This document shows positions 10,730-22,236 of a DNA stretch of 64,000 bases, piece after piece (positions within the stretch are counted from its first letter, which is position 1; each line of letters begins with the position of its first letter). The stretch is from positions 157,985,750 through 158,049,749 of the forward strand of contig OX578135.1 of assembly GCA_951213105.1 (NCBI GenBank). The letters are read 5' to 3'. The notes under the pieces are model-generated. The model was not told where the DNA came from. It saw only the letters and a program-made list of their open reading frames with translations, and made no database searches. This DNA is from Amaurobius ferox (Eukaryota > Arthropoda > Arachnida > Araneae > Amaurobiidae). The translations under genes and the position numbers were made by a program.

Positions 10730-13120
10730 GGTAGTTATTGTCCCCCAAGCTTACAACCGCCGTGTTCTATGTTCCACTTAGAAGAAATGGGCCAGGACTG
10801 CAGAGCCACGATTCATCCGCAGGACTATAAGACAGTGCAAACTCACCACACACACACACACAAAAAAAAAATCACAGACACAAAACTCACCAGGGTAATA
10901 TCGACTTTTGTTCATAAAGTAGCAAACGTGACCCAAGCAAAAATTGGATGCCGAACATCTTGAGAAGAGATAAAAGGTTAAAATGGCAGAGGAAGGAGCA
11001 AATAGCAGGATTCTATGAATGAATGGCAAAAACCAAGAAGGAATGTGAACAACCAACAGATGGATTACATTACGAACCATTTGCTAATCATTTTAACTTG
11101 TAACAGCAGTTTGAGCTTATTTCGAGTCACGATTTAACTTCTGTAGAAGAAAAGTTACATGCTTTCAAACAACCAACAATTTTACAGCTTTAAGACGGCA
11201 TATACTAAAAATATTACGATACTTTTTGAAAGCGGAAAGACGGTTTTATTTAAGAATGCAACAAGGAACGACTCTCAGGCAACAGCAATGTTGATACAGA
11301 ACTTTAAAATTTGCGAGAGAATGACGATATCTGAGACTTCTGATTAAATCCTTCTTTGACTGTAAAAAACTGTGAACTATGTGTTGCTGGAAATAGCATC
11401 TAATGCTTCGTAGTCAAGAAAACGGAGTTAAACACATATCCAGGTCATCTATGAGCACAACGGTGTAGGTAATGCTCACAGATGTCGCCGCGTAAAAAAG
11501 TGCCCCAATCGTGCTCTGTTCGGATTTTCTTTTAAGATCCGACCCACTGTGCGCTCTGGTCCGTAAAGAATTTGAGGCCGCATAGGAGACAAGGCCGTCG
11601 ATTTTTTTGGACCGCTTTACATGCTAACTTTGCCACTGCGCCATAATACTTAAACTTTAAGCATCATTATGAGTTGTAGAACTATTTGCAAGTTCAGCTT
11701 AATGACCTTTAAACAAAAAAGATACAGTCCCGTGTTCTATAAAGAGTTTAGTGTGTTATTCCTGCTTTTTCTTTTAATATTATCATTATACATCGACCCA
11801 TTTTGTGAGGTTCTCTCCCAGATAGCTCAGCTGATAAAGTGATTGTTTCTGTAACAAAAAATTATAATTTCTATTCCTTTTCTAACTAATATTGTAGTAT
11901 CATTGGAGTTCCTAAGTAATACATGCAGAGACAGATTAAACTGGCAAATTTATTACTGATCTTTATAATCTATTAGCGGCAGAACCTGGCTCACTTTTTG
12001 CTCGGCCTAATTCAATCGGCCCAGACAATGCACAAATGATCTTAGGTTCGGCTTTGAATGTTAAAATCTTGCTTAATGCATTTGAAAGAAAGAAGTTTAA
12101 AAAACGTATTTTTATTCCAACGCAGCACCCGCCTTTACATACACCACACTTGAAGCATTTTTCTTTAAAATGTAATCGAAATATCTATACGAAATATAAA
12201 AATATCGAAACGTCCTAATACGTGTAAAATTTTCAAATTCACGCTCACACTGCTAGGAACTGCTGTTAGATAGCAAAATCCATGCACCGGTTTCGCGTGA
12301 ACCGGTTTCACAAATCCATGGTATATTTTCACAAATTTAATCCTACCCCACAGCTGTCTTTCAATTTCCTTTAAAAGTTTTCGAACGTTTCGAAAAATTG
12401 GAAATTCGTACTCGGCAATATGGTAAGACTGGATTTATTGGTCTGCATAAAAGGTCGCAAAAATGTGGCGCACAGCATGCTTTCTTGATGCCATTGGAGA
12501 TATCGGCTATTCCATATTACATAGTGCATAATAGGCGCTAAACGATTCATAAGAATGCAAATGCAACTTTGAGAACGTCACCTTTTCCCCCTTATAAATT
12601 AGTTCTGCCAGTATAGTATTAGTCAAGCTAGTATAGATCTGATCAGCTTTTCTTGCAGATGGTATTCACCTACGTCGCATTCGCTAGACGTATTGTAAGG
12701 TATTGCAATAGATATCACAGATAGAACAAAAGCGCAATGTGATTTTGTAAGTATGCTCCCACTCACTAGTATAGTGACTGGCATAGCATGGTATTCTAGG
12801 CACTGTACTCACTAGTATAGCGACTACATCAGGCATAACATCACATGAACCCTCCCCCCATTGTCGAAGGGGAAAAGTCAGTTTTGATTCAACGCGTGTA
12901 AAAACCTTGTTTTATGATGTTTGAGTAAACAACATAGTTTTCCCAATTCCGTTTTAGCAGTTAGAGATCCGTTTTTATATTTTCGTTTTAGTGGCCCTCT
13001 GCGGCATTAAACATGATGTATGAAGAAACTAATATTTTGTGCCTTGCATAAATGCATACATTCTCATGAGATTACTTACTTGTTCATATATTTTAAAATG
13101 AGAAATTTTGTCATACGTAC
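10730..13120. other. Intron-like stretch, no gene seen
   Basis: Contains a short (AC)n run near 10850 and paired CACTAGTATAG words at 12770-12830. No exon or transposon was recognised. Confidence 0.5.
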
Positions 13121-13235
13121 CAGCACTCTTTTCTGAGCCTGTCTTCGTCTTCTCTGGCACCCAAAGCCTGATCCCGCTCGTACTGGTGGCGGTCCAGACA
13201 ACCCCGCATTTCCTCTGTGGCCCTGGCGTTGCAAC
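13121..13235 (-). CDS. Cysteine-rich host gene, fourth firm exon
   Basis: Flanked on the minus strand by a CCGCCTCAG acceptor and a CTG|GTACGT donor. It is 115 bases: two-base lead, 37 codons, two-base tail. The frame begins CNARATEEMRGCLDRHQYER and continues to RLRKEC, with three cysteines and a charged acidic/basic helix-like run (DRHQYERDQALGAREDED). The one-base tail of the exon at 17324-17703 completes its first codon (Gly), so the phases agree. Another frame is also open (LQRQGHRGNAGLSG), but it does not fit that phase. The low AT content against the surrounding intron supports coding. It belongs to a probable secreted cysteine-rich protein, and I do not recognise the family with certainty. 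Confidence 0.72.
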
Positions 13236-13563
13236 CTGAGGCGGAACATGACAATGAAACATTGCATGACTAGAGTCATTATACAGTAACATACAGTTCA
13301 TCCGAATGAGTGGAGATAAAATGTTCCGTATAAACGAAAAGACTGTTAATACGGAACATACAATGGTAATCAGGAGAACAATAGTATTGTCAATGCATAC
13401 CAATTTTCAGAAAACTGATACGAACAGCATATTTGGGACACTACATTGAATTTCGAATGTACTTTTTATTTATATTTATGCATATGCGTATATATTAATT
13501 GATAGTATGCGATGCATGCCAGTGTTTAGTTTGTCTGTGCCCTCTTTTTTTTCTTTTTTTTTT

Positions 13564-14406
13564 TTACTTTCCCTGCTATACATGGTAATGTATAGGGAAA
13601 GTATTGGAATCATGTCGAAAATCGCAACTCGAGTTTTCGACGGATCTACACGTTTCGAGACCTCTAGAATACGAAAAAACTATTTTTAGCGTGACGTCTG
13701 TGTGTGTGTCTGTGTGTGTGTGTGTGTCTGTCTGTCTGTCTGTCTGTATGTGCAATGTATGTATCTACTCTAACTCAAAAATTAATAGATCGAATGTCAT
13801 AAAATTTGGTAAGTCACTTGAGTATGACCCTGGTGCTGCTTAGTTTTTGATACGATTTATAAAAACAGAATCCGCCTTTTTTTGCGAAATGGCCAGTAAA
13901 AAATTTCATGTATCCACTCTAGCTAAAATACTAATTGAACAAATTTCATAAAATTTGGTAGATAAGTTACTTTTGGGAGACTCTGGTGCTGATTAGATTT
14001 TGGTATGATTCGGAAGAGAACAAACTGCCTCTTTTTACGAAATGGCCCGCAAAAATGTCATGTATCCACCGTAGCTAAAAACTAATTGACCAAATTTCAC
14101 AAAATTTGGTAGATACATATGTATCAATTAAATTCTTGTTTTATACGCAATTTTTGACGAGGAAAAGACTAAAACGCACTCAATTATACTTTAGGACTAA
14201 CCGTTCTCAAGATATTTGAGATTTCTTGCATTTTTGTTACGCTGATTTCGGAAAATGCCCAATTACTAAATAAAAACAAAAATTGAATTAAAAATGCAAA
14301 TTTAGTGTTATTTGGTTCAATTAAACTCAATCTAATGAATTATTAAAGAAATAAAGAAAATATGAATTTGAGTCTGCAGGGAAAGTCATGTGCTGCCCAC
14401 ATCAGA
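13564..14406 (-). mobile_element. Helentron-like family A relative, subfamily A'
   Basis: Same plan as family A with diverged sequence. The terminal hairpin is ACTTTCCCTGCTATACAT with its mirror ATGTATAGGGAAAGT. Next come a GTGTGT/GTCTGTCTGTC tract at 13697-13748 and three internal repeats of about 150 bp containing CATAAAATTTGGTA. The far end reads GGGAAAGTCATGTGCTGCCC then ACATCAGA before a T run. It links the (AC)n and GTCT microsatellite types in one superfamily. Confidence 0.6.
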
Positions 14407-16140
14407 TTTTTTTTTAAATGGTAGCGAGGATATATTTGCAGCTAAACATACAAAAAAACTTTAGTCGATATTTTAATGCAACAAAATTCTGCTAATATTT
14501 CTACTGAAATTTAAGATTTTCTATCTAAGGGAAACATACACATAATTTAAGTCCGGATAATCCGGTAATACTGATAAACGGGATCCTGATGAACGAAAAG
14601 AACTGTACCGTAATGTGAAATACAAATAGATGGAAAATGACATTTCCCTTTCAATACCAGGAAACATCAGCCATTTATTTGTGAGTCCTCCAAATCCTGT
14701 CCGATCCGTACTCAAACAATGCATATGAAAGGGATTATGAAAGGGAAATAATGCAACACGCATATCGACATAAAAAAAAATGAAGACAACAAGTTAAATG
14801 TTGCTTCAACCTTTGAAGTCATGCGCAAGACCAAATAAAGCATAATAGCTAAGTATCGATAAATCCTTCCGCGTGTTACTCATCCTATAAGGACATACCT
14901 GATTAAGAAGGATGCATGAACTCCAATCAGATACCCACACATTATCTTCGACATTTCAAAAAGACTATCGAAGAAATATAATCAACGGTAGTGTTTTAAC
15001 TCACAGAAGGTTAACTAAAGCAAACTTTCGAAACAAATTTTACTTTAGAGCAATGTACATTTCTTATTAAATAGCAGCTTTTGTGTTTCCTAAACAAATG
15101 TTCTTATTTACATATTCGCATGAAAAAAATCCCGAGAGGCTGTACTTGAGGTACGTTTGGAACGTAGAATACGTCTTGTAACGCGGGTTCTGGCAAATGA
15201 AGCGACGGTTTACATAAAAATTTCATTTATTTCTACAAACTGTCAACAGTGTTCTACGATGGGAGAAATTAGTTACAAACTAAATTATTACGAAATGTGA
15301 ATTAAGTACCACAATAAAAAAAATAAAATCTTGGTAATTTGATTATTACTTGAAAAGTTTTATCTTATCTCACGTTCGGCCGCATTCCTCTCCCGAGTGC
15401 GTCATCCGGATGAGTCACTCCTCATAACACGTATACATCCTCGGCCTAACACTTGATAGCAATGCTGTCCCTTTCCGATTACTACACGCCGACCCACAAA
15501 CCTTTTAATATCTCACCCTCTTTTGTCATATCCTATTTACCTACATGGCACCCATGCCAGGTACCGACAAAGAGATTATTCTGCGTCGAAATAAATGATA
15601 ATAGGTATATATCTATATCATACAGCTAAGCGAGACTAAGGTACGAATTACACAGCCCAAAATGCTGAATGTTTAGAAACGTGAAACTATGTGCATACAC
15701 ATGGAACTTGACCTATAAATAGTGAGAAAAATCTAAAATCCTGAAATTTTGTTCAAATAATTTATAAATTTAGGAATTTTTTGTTCCAACGTTCTTGTAG
15801 CTATCCTTCGAAAACAGCTAGACATACAAAATTCATTTTCATACCATCCTGCACAGAAAAACGACATATCTTAAATTTTCATAATTAACTCTATAGGTGT
15901 ACAATAAAATCGTTCTTGGAAGTATTTGAATTTATAGTTATAGCAGACTATTTTCTTCTTTATACGATTTTTCTCGTTTATAATTTAATAGAGTTTTTGA
16001 TTTCATATCCAGGACCATAGAAATAGAGCTAAGCTTCGAACACAGAAATCCTCTACTGGCCATTTTACTAATGAAACTATTGAAAATATATTTTTATTAC
16101 TAATTGATTTTTAGCTTAAACTGATTCCTTTATTACTAAT
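14407..16140. other. Intron-like stretch, no gene seen
   Basis: Unique AT-rich sequence with a less AT-rich patch at 15365-15560. No splice-flanked coding frame was found there. Confidence 0.45.
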
Positions 16141-16144
16141 TGAT

Positions 16145-16795
16145 CGCATTCTCGCTACATTGGTAACCCGGACGTGATCTGAACTCGCAACCATCTCATC
16201 TAACCACCTTGGCAGTACCAGGGTTTGATTCTGGGGCCAAAGCGTGGTAAGCCAGTATCATAGCATTGAGTAAAAGACCTCTCCAGCTCAAGGTATTTTT
16301 AATACAGCCTTATGAGCATTCGCTACATTGGTGACCATAGACGAGCACGAAGCATCTTTCTATTATTTCCAACTATTCGGCTTTCTGAAAATTATATATG
16401 CATTGTAAAAAATGTACTTTATGTACATCCCATGAGATGGCGCCAGGAGATAGTTGAATGAAGAATTCAAACTCTGCAGCACTTATTTCGTCGTCCACGT
16501 GATCGACAGCATAATTTGCGCAACGCTTCTCCTTACGGCCTTACGAACGCTTCTTCTCTTCAACTTATAGCTCGGACGCCTTAACTGCAACCCAGGCAAT
16601 AACAACTTCGTTCGGTAATTGATAACTCACTGGGAGGGGAAGTATTGTAGCGAACGCTCATAAGGGAGTATTAAACACCTTGAGCTGGAGACGTCTTTAG
16701 CTTAACACTATGATACTGACCTACCACTCTTTGATCCCAGAATCAAACTCAGACACTGCCAAGTTGGTGATTTCGCATTCTTGCTGCACTGCTTA
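16145..16795 (+). mobile_element. LTR-retrotransposon remnant with inverted terminal-repeat copies
   Basis: A block of about 140 bp at 16649-16795 runs from TGTAGCGAACGCTCATAAGG to TTGCTGCA. It recurs in inverted orientation at about 16190-16329, ending GAGCATTCGCTACA. After CGCTACA the sequence TTGGTGACC (16330), and in a second case TTGGTAACCCGGACGTGAT (16161), resembles a primer-binding site matching the CCA end and T-arm of a tRNA such as tRNA-Trp. ACTGGGAGGGGAAGTAT just before 16649 resembles a polypurine tract. These are LTR-element landmarks, but the repeats are inverted rather than direct and no gag or pol survives. Confidence 0.5.
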
Positions 16796-17323
16796 TTAGA
16801 AATTACAGTAGCAATGTTTGATTCAATTAATGATAATTTTTTTCTCAACTTCCAATCTGGTCTTCAACTTAGATTTCAAATAAGTGAGATGGTAAAAAGC
16901 CTTTTCACATAAATAGGTTAAGTTAAGCACGTCAACGCTTCCCTTGCTTTTTAACTATGGTTGCAGCTTAATTGATTGATTTCGTATTAATCTGAAACAC
17001 TTTTAAATAACTATTAAAAGTAAAACAGGATTTGACAAAAATTGAAGTATTTATAACATTTACTTTTTTACGTTGTTCGCGGACCTCACCTTGGGAACCA
17101 CTGAAATAGATGATTGTTTTAGAGATAGTATAGTTAGAAAACTGATCTCTGTATTTCGTTTCAGTCAACGCTTATTACTTTATGAATGAGATTATACAGA
17201 ACTTAGAAGCCGTTCTTCTAAACTACACTGAACAATCTATGCATGATACGATCTATCAGTATATAAAAAATATTTTTATTTATTTAAATGCTATTTTGTT
17301 GCAACAGTGTATTTTCAACTAAC
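16796..17323. other. Intron sequence, no gene seen
   Basis: AT-rich sequence between the LTR remnant and the exon at 17324. It presumably belongs to the host-gene intron. Confidence 0.5.
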
Positions 17324-17703
17324 CTGAAACAAACGGTCCGTTTCCGGTCAATGCAGAACTGTAGACGTTGTTCAAATGCGACTCCTCCACAGCTATCTTG
17401 CTATTTACTCCAGACTGCTTTGGAACGACACCGAGGGGCGCGACTGACAAGGGCGAAACTTGCTGGTCCAGAGGCGAAAGCTTTTCTAAGTGCGATACCT
17501 TCTCAACAATTGTGCTCGGCTTGACCACCCCGACAAATCCTTCGTCCACGATGGGCGATTTTTGTGAGCCCGACTGGTGCGGGCACGTCCAAATCATCTC
17601 CGCTGCGCTATCCAGGAGGTAATTGCCCATTGACAGTTCGTCCTCTGCATCACAGTTCTTCTTGATAGCGTCATTGATGCAGTGACGGAAACGATCATAT
17701 TCC
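17324..17703 (-). CDS. Cysteine-rich host gene, third firm exon (largest)
   Basis: Minus-strand acceptor TTTTCTGTTGTAG and donor TCAG|GTTAGT. It is 380 bases: one-base lead, 126 codons, one-base tail. The frame starts EYDRFRHCINDAIKKNCDAE and reaches AEMIWTCPH, with three cysteines spaced like a small helical disulphide domain. A cysteine-free, Ser/Val/Pro-rich linker follows (for example VEKVSHLEKLSPLDQQVSPL). The one-base lead pairs with the two-base tail of the exon at 41039-41135, and the one-base tail with the two-base lead at 13121-13235. The intron on its 5' side is about 23.3 kb and is filled with transposons. A role outside the cell is likely, and distant kinship with the DUF19/T20D4.11-like cysteine-rich proteins is possible but untested. 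Confidence 0.78.
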
Positions 17704-18044
17704 CTACAACAGAAAATGTGTTTATTAATCTACATAATACCTGTAATACTATACGGTATAACATATACATTTATGTCCAAAAGTTAAGCATAATTCGTAA
17801 AATGCGAAAAATTGAGTTAATATGGATACAATGGTTCACAATTAGTTGTGGAGAATAGTGGGATGAAGGTAAACCATTGTACATATGCAAAATATTTCAG
17901 TCAACGTCGACATGCGCAAAGCACCGGCGCACGTCGGAACGATTATAAAACGGTCTCGATTGGCATGGCTAGTTGAGGCAGAATTTCGTAATTGCTGTGG
18001 TACGGAGCACTGTTAACAATGAAAAAGGACGAAAGATGTCACAA

Positions 18045-19065
18045 TGATGCCAACTGGACATGTTTTCGAAGGGACGAATTATTGGAATGCTGGAATCCGG
18101 CCGATCCCAAACCGAAGTGTCTCGAATTCTGAATGGGTCTCAGTGTGTGATCTCCAGACTGTGGCAGAGGTTCCAAACCACAGGATATGTTACTCGACGA
18201 CCCCTACCAGGTCGGCCAAGGGTAACAACCGCTCGGCAAGACCGATATTTGGTGATAACTGCGCGATGTCAAAGGAACCGTTCTGCCAGACAACTGGGTC
18301 AGCCCTAACAGCCGCCGCAGGAGTCACTGTATCGAGATAAACTTTTTACAGGAGACTCAGACACGTTGGTTTCTATTGCAGACGACCAGCAGTTTGCATC
18401 CCCCTGACGTCTGCACAGCAATGCGCGTTTACAGTGGAGTTTGGAACACAGACAGTTGAGTGGATAACAGTGGGGCAATGTCATGTTCCGTGACGAGTCC
18501 AGGTTTAGCCTGCAAACTGATTCTCGTCGTACTACAATCTGGAGAGAACGCGGAACGCGTTTTTACCCGGGAAACATCACTGAAAGACATCGTCATCTGT
18601 TTGTGGGAATTATGGTCTCGGCAGACATCATGATGGACGGCCGCACAGACCGCCACATCTTTGACACGGGATCGGTTACCGGTCAAAAATACAGAGACGA
18701 AGTCCTTGAGCCTACCGTTCGATTGCTTCGAGGTGTTGTTGGTCCTGATTTCATATTCATGGATGATAACGCGCCTTCCTGATCGTGCGGCATTGGTCGA
18801 CGACTTTCTTCAAAATGAAGATATCCAGCACATGCAGTGGCCTGCCAAGTTTCCTGATCTGAATTCAATAGAGAATGTGTGGGATATGCTCAGGAGACAT
18901 TTTGAAGCCCTCCGCTACCCACCGAACCCCGTTCCGGAATTGAAAACTGCTTTCCGTGAGGCTTGGAACTCTATGAGCACACAACGCATCCAAACCCTCA
19001 TCGAAAGTATGGGAAATTTTTGTGCAGCATGCGTGGCTACCCGAGGTTTCCACACACCGTATTAA
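18045..19065 (+). pseudogene. Tc1-like transposase, frameshifted
   Basis: Three frame segments together cover a Tc1 transposase of about 340 residues. The N-terminal paired-like helix-turn-helix reads GRIIGMLESGRSQTEVSRIL and then a GRPRVTTARQDRYL linker. The first catalytic Asp lies in MFRDESRFSL. The middle part includes GSVTGQKYRDEVLEP and the second Asp in FIFMDDNA. After a frameshift near 18775 it continues to PDLNSIENVWD, which carries the third catalytic residue (Glu) at DD34E spacing. The C-terminus is GFHTPY. Another frameshift lies between 18308 and 18483. Catalytic residues remain recognisable, but the gene is broken, so the element is not autonomous. Confidence 0.9.
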
Positions 19066-19125
19066 ATTGCATCATCACATTGTTTTAATCATTCTGTTTC
19101 CCTGAGTTTGACACTCGTATTGTGA

Positions 19126-19384
19126 CCTGGGTGCTGTAGCCCAATGGTTAGCGCGCTAGAATTGCACTCGGTAGGCCCGAGTTCGGTTCCAGCCACTGCC
19201 AAAACTGCCGCCGTGTTCACGCGGAGTACGATCACGTTAAATAGGCGGGTCCGTAAGTCCTTCCGAGAGGTTGGTTGTAGGGGAAGGAGGATACGGTCCC
19301 TGTGGATGCCTCCCCCACTGGGTTCCGGTCTAAATTGGGTGGCACTTCCCGGCCGTCCAAACAGTTACCTTACACCTTTCTGGT
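19126..19384 (+). mobile_element. SINE1 portion of the chimera
   Basis: tRNA-derived head with A box TAGCCCAATGG and B box GTTCGGTTCCA. A body follows, shared with the SINE at 34930 (CTTCCGAGAGGTTGG, then GGGTTCCGGTCTAAATTGGG). It lacks only the last 25 or so bases of the complete SINE. Confidence 0.88.
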
Positions 19385-21719
19385 ACACCACTTTAAAGAG
19401 GATATAGATTTTCAAGGTTTTCCAACTTTCTCAGTCCCAGAAGGAGGCTTGGGAGTTGTCTCTGATGTGGAGCTCCTTTCAGTCTTCAACAATTTAAAAA
19501 TGGGCAAAGCTCCAGGACTGGATTTCCTGGACTTTGCCATCTGGAAACAGCTATATAAATTTTTTTCCTCCCTTTTATCTAAATCTATCAACTTCTGTTT
19601 TAAACTTTGTCACTTTCCCTCCTGCCTTAGGAACGCAAATATTTTATTTTTTAACAAGCCGGGCAAAAATCCTTCCCTTTGTTCCTCCTTTCGTCCCATT
19701 TCCCTCCTTCCCACTTTTGGTAAAATACTAGAAAAAATTTTTATAACAAAACTTAACTTTTGGCTGTCGACTGAGGGAGCTCTTCATCCCCTGCAGTTTG
19801 GGTTCAGAGAGCTAACCTGTTGCGAAGATGCCGCTCACAGGCTGATCGAATCAATAAAAGTCCATAAATCCAAAAATTTTGTATCGTTAACCACCGTGGA
19901 CATCTGCGGGGCTTTTGATAGCCTGAATTGGAATATTCTACCACAAGCCTTTAATAATATAAACCTTCCACAGAATTTTCAATCTTTTTTATTTTCATAT
20001 TTGACAAACAGACAAATTTCCTTTTCTGATAAATCTCTCAAACTTAATAAAACAATTTCGATGGGCGCCCCACAGGGTTCGGTTATATCCCCTACCCTGT
20101 GGAGCATCTACTTTAACGCTATTCTCAATCTTAATAATGATCTTTATCACATTCAAGCCTTCGCGGATGATCTCGCGGTGGTTACTTACGGTGTTAATCT
20201 TTTTACCCTTCGCTCAAACACAAACAATTTATTAAATTTAATTTCCACAACCCTTTCTAACCTTAAACTCTCAGTCTCACCAGAGAAATGCAAAGCTATA
20301 ATATTTAATAAGAATAGAACCAAAATACGTAATAGGCCCTCCTTTAAAATCTTAAATTATAAAATACCTACCTCCCGCTCTCTTATCTACTTAGGAATCA
20401 CTATAGACGATAACCTTAAATGGAGTACACACATTTTTAACCTAAAGGAGAAATGTTATAAGGTTGCCAACACCTTTGGGCGGGTGTCTGGCAGTAACTG
20501 GGGGGTAGACAAATCCTTTTTAAAAATTTGGTATTTAACGGTTATCGAAAAGTCTTTAATTTATGGTGCGGGAATTTGGGGCGGGGCATTAACTGGGGAC
20601 CAGGTCAAAAAGCTTCTCTCTCTTCAAAGGATTTTCCTATTAAAAATTTCTTCTGGTTTTCGTACCACTTCTAACATTTCTCTATACTCCATCACTGGTA
20701 TCCCCCCTATTCATATCATAATAAACACAAATTTTAAAAAATATATGTTTTGGAAACATCGTATTAATCTTTTTTCTAATCTGCCCGTCCCTGCCCCTTC
20801 CTTGTTTGATTCTAACCGCCCAATTTCTGCTATTCCTCCCTCTCAACGTATTGCTAACCTTGTCCCCCTTCCTCCCTCCTCTTTTTCTAATTTCAATGTT
20901 TATACAGATGGCTCTTCCATTGATGGAAACACTGGTTTTGCTGTCTGTGTATTCAAAAATGAAACACTTCAAGACACATTTACCTTTAAACTAGCCAATG
21001 GGAACACAGTTTTTCAGGCAGAAATTTCTGCCATTGATTATGCTATTGACTGGGCCTCATCAAATAATACAAAAATTAATATTTATACTGATAGTCTTTC
21101 TTCCCTTTCGGCTTTTAACTCTATTAAAAATAAATCTAGTTATCTCTCAAAAATTAAATTAAATGCAATTTCTAATAAAAAGCTCATTAATATCCGTTGG
21201 GTTAAGGCCCACTCTGACATCTCGGGGAACGAGACTGCTGACAAGTATGCTAAAATTGCTACCTCTTCCGGCTCTCCCTTTTCCCTTCCCTTCCCTTTTT
21301 CCCTTCTAAAAAATTATTGTAAACAAAACATCTCCCTTCATTGGCAAACTTTTTTAAATTCTTATATTTCCCCCCGGACGCATGATCCTGCCCGCATTTC
21401 CTCCTTTCTCCCCCGGGTCAACCCTTCCCTTCAAATCACAAACAAATATCTTATTTATTTTCTAACTGGCCATGGCCCATTCATGGACTACTTATTCTAT
21501 TTCAAACAAAAATCTACATCTAGCTGTACTTGCGGCGCATTTGGTGACGCCGATCACTTTGTTTTTGCTTGCCCCCATACTAAAAAATTTCATTTAATTA
21601 AACCCTCTCCCGCAAATTGTGCAGTCTGGTTCTCGAGAGTCAGCTCTAATAATTCTTCCGTTGAAAAATTAAAAAACTGTGTTCTCATTGCTAGAGACAT
21701 CTCAAACCAAATTACCTGA
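19302..21719 (+). CDS. LINE ORF2 C-terminal part: reverse transcriptase and RNase H, with SINE-derived start
   Basis: An intact 805-codon frame. The first 28 or so residues (MDASPTGFRSKLGG...) are translated SINE sequence, so the start codon comes from the SINE. The reverse transcriptase covers roughly residues 40-400, with KMGKAPGLD near 66, MGAPQGSVISP near 255 and the catalytic FADD at 287-290. RNase H is at about 530-660, with active-site residues D536 (YTDGSS), E574 (QAEISA), D597 (YTDSLS) and D647 (GNETADKYAK). A C-terminal Cys/His cluster (C742, C744, H752, C757) follows. RT plus RNase H plus a C-terminal CCHC-like motif fits the I/R1/Jockey-like LINEs of arthropods. The AP-endonuclease and ORF1 are absent, so it cannot retrotranspose alone. 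The unbroken frame implies a young insertion. Confidence 0.9.
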   Translation: MDASPTGFRSKLGGTSRPSKQLPYTFLVHHFKEDIDFQGFPTFSVPEGGLGVVSDVELLSVFNNLKMGKAPGLDFLDFAIWKQLYKFFSSLLSKSINFCFKLCHFPSCLRNANILFFNKPGKNPSLCSSFRPISLLPTFGKILEKIFITKLNFWLSTEGALHPLQFGFRELTCCEDAAHRLIESIKVHKSKNFVSLTTVDICGAFDSLNWNILPQAFNNINLPQNFQSFLFSYLTNRQISFSDKSLKLNKTISMGAPQGSVISPTLWSIYFNAILNLNNDLYHIQAFADDLAVVTYGVNLFTLRSNTNNLLNLISTTLSNLKLSVSPEKCKAIIFNKNRTKIRNRPSFKILNYKIPTSRSLIYLGITIDDNLKWSTHIFNLKEKCYKVANTFGRVSGSNWGVDKSFLKIWYLTVIEKSLIYGAGIWGGALTGDQVKKLLSLQRIFLLKISSGFRTTSNISLYSITGIPPIHIIINTNFKKYMFWKHRINLFSNLPVPAPSLFDSNRPISAIPPSQRIANLVPLPPSSFSNFNVYTDGSSIDGNTGFAVCVFKNETLQDTFTFKLANGNTVFQAEISAIDYAIDWASSNNTKINIYTDSLSSLSAFNSIKNKSSYLSKIKLNAISNKKLINIRWVKAHSDISGNETADKYAKIATSSGSPFSLPFPFSLLKNYCKQNISLHWQTFLNSYISPRTHDPARISSFLPRVNPSLQITNKYLIYFLTGHGPFMDYLFYFKQKSTSSCTCGAFGDADHFVFACPHTKKFHLIKPSPANCAVWFSRVSSNNSSVEKLKNCVLIARDISNQIT

Positions 21720-22183
21720 TCAGCTTGTGAGTTTGTACCTTTATTCTTTTCCCTTTGGTCGGTCTCCCTGTGTTTTTTCTGGAGGTGTTACCTTTGGTGT
21801 ATCGCTGTATTTGTTGTCTTGTATTTGCTGTACTTGTCTTGTGATGTTTTTGGTGGTTGTTTTAGTTGTTTACTCCTCGTTTTGTTTTCGGGAGTGTTCT
21901 TGTTACTCCACAGTTTTTACCTAAAGATGTAACATTTGTCACCAACATTTATTTTACTTTTTATGGTGCTGCTCACTTTTTAAAAAAAAAAAAATTCACA
22001 GAAGTTCCAATGTTGTGAATCAGATATGTAAATCTCCTGTAAATATTATTATGATTTTCTAATTAACGTTGCTTTGGACCGTCGGACGAGGGCCAGTTGA
22101 AGTTGGCTTCCGCTGACTCCTTTCCCGGCCGTCCAAATAGATGCTCAAGTCCTTGGTGACGAGTCGGACGGTCTGGGTCTTCA

Positions 22184-22236
22184 ACACCTTTCTGGTAGGT
22201 CGGACAGTCTGGGTGTCAACAACAACAACAACAACA
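22184..22236 (+). repeat. LINE 3' tail shared with SINE1
   Basis: ACACCTTTCTGGTAGGTCGG then ACAGTCTGGGTGTCAAC and (AAC)n. The same block ends the SINE at 34930-35206, which is the expected sign of a SINE using this LINE's machinery. An imperfect earlier copy (GAGTCGGACGGTCTGGGTCT) lies at 22158. Confidence 0.85.

Larger units (their letters stand above)
19126..22236 (+). mobile_element. Chimeric retro-insertion: SINE head fused to 5'-truncated LINE
   Basis: Bounded by the 13-bp duplication ACTCGTATTGTGA (19113-19125 and 22237-22249). Bases 19126-19384 match the full SINE at 34930-35206 from its tRNA-like head (GTAGCCCAATGGTTAGCGCG) to ACACCTTTCTGG. From 19385 the sequence becomes the coding region of a LINE. 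The insertion ends in a (CAA)n tail with the shared 3' block CTGGTAGGTCGGACAGTCTG. Because one target duplication encloses everything, both parts arrived together, most simply by template switching during reverse transcription. The LINE endonuclease domain is missing. Confidence 0.88.

Noticed and set aside
16161..16240. tRNA-Trp pseudogene on the minus strand
   Set aside because: Similarity covers the CCA end and T-arm only and sits directly after an LTR-like CGCTACA end, so an extended primer-binding site is the simpler reading.
17288..18340. Plus-strand frames overlapping the exon at 17324 and the Tc1 gene
   Set aside because: They are shadows in other frames. The minus-strand exon has matching splice sites and phases, and the Tc1 protein is in another frame.
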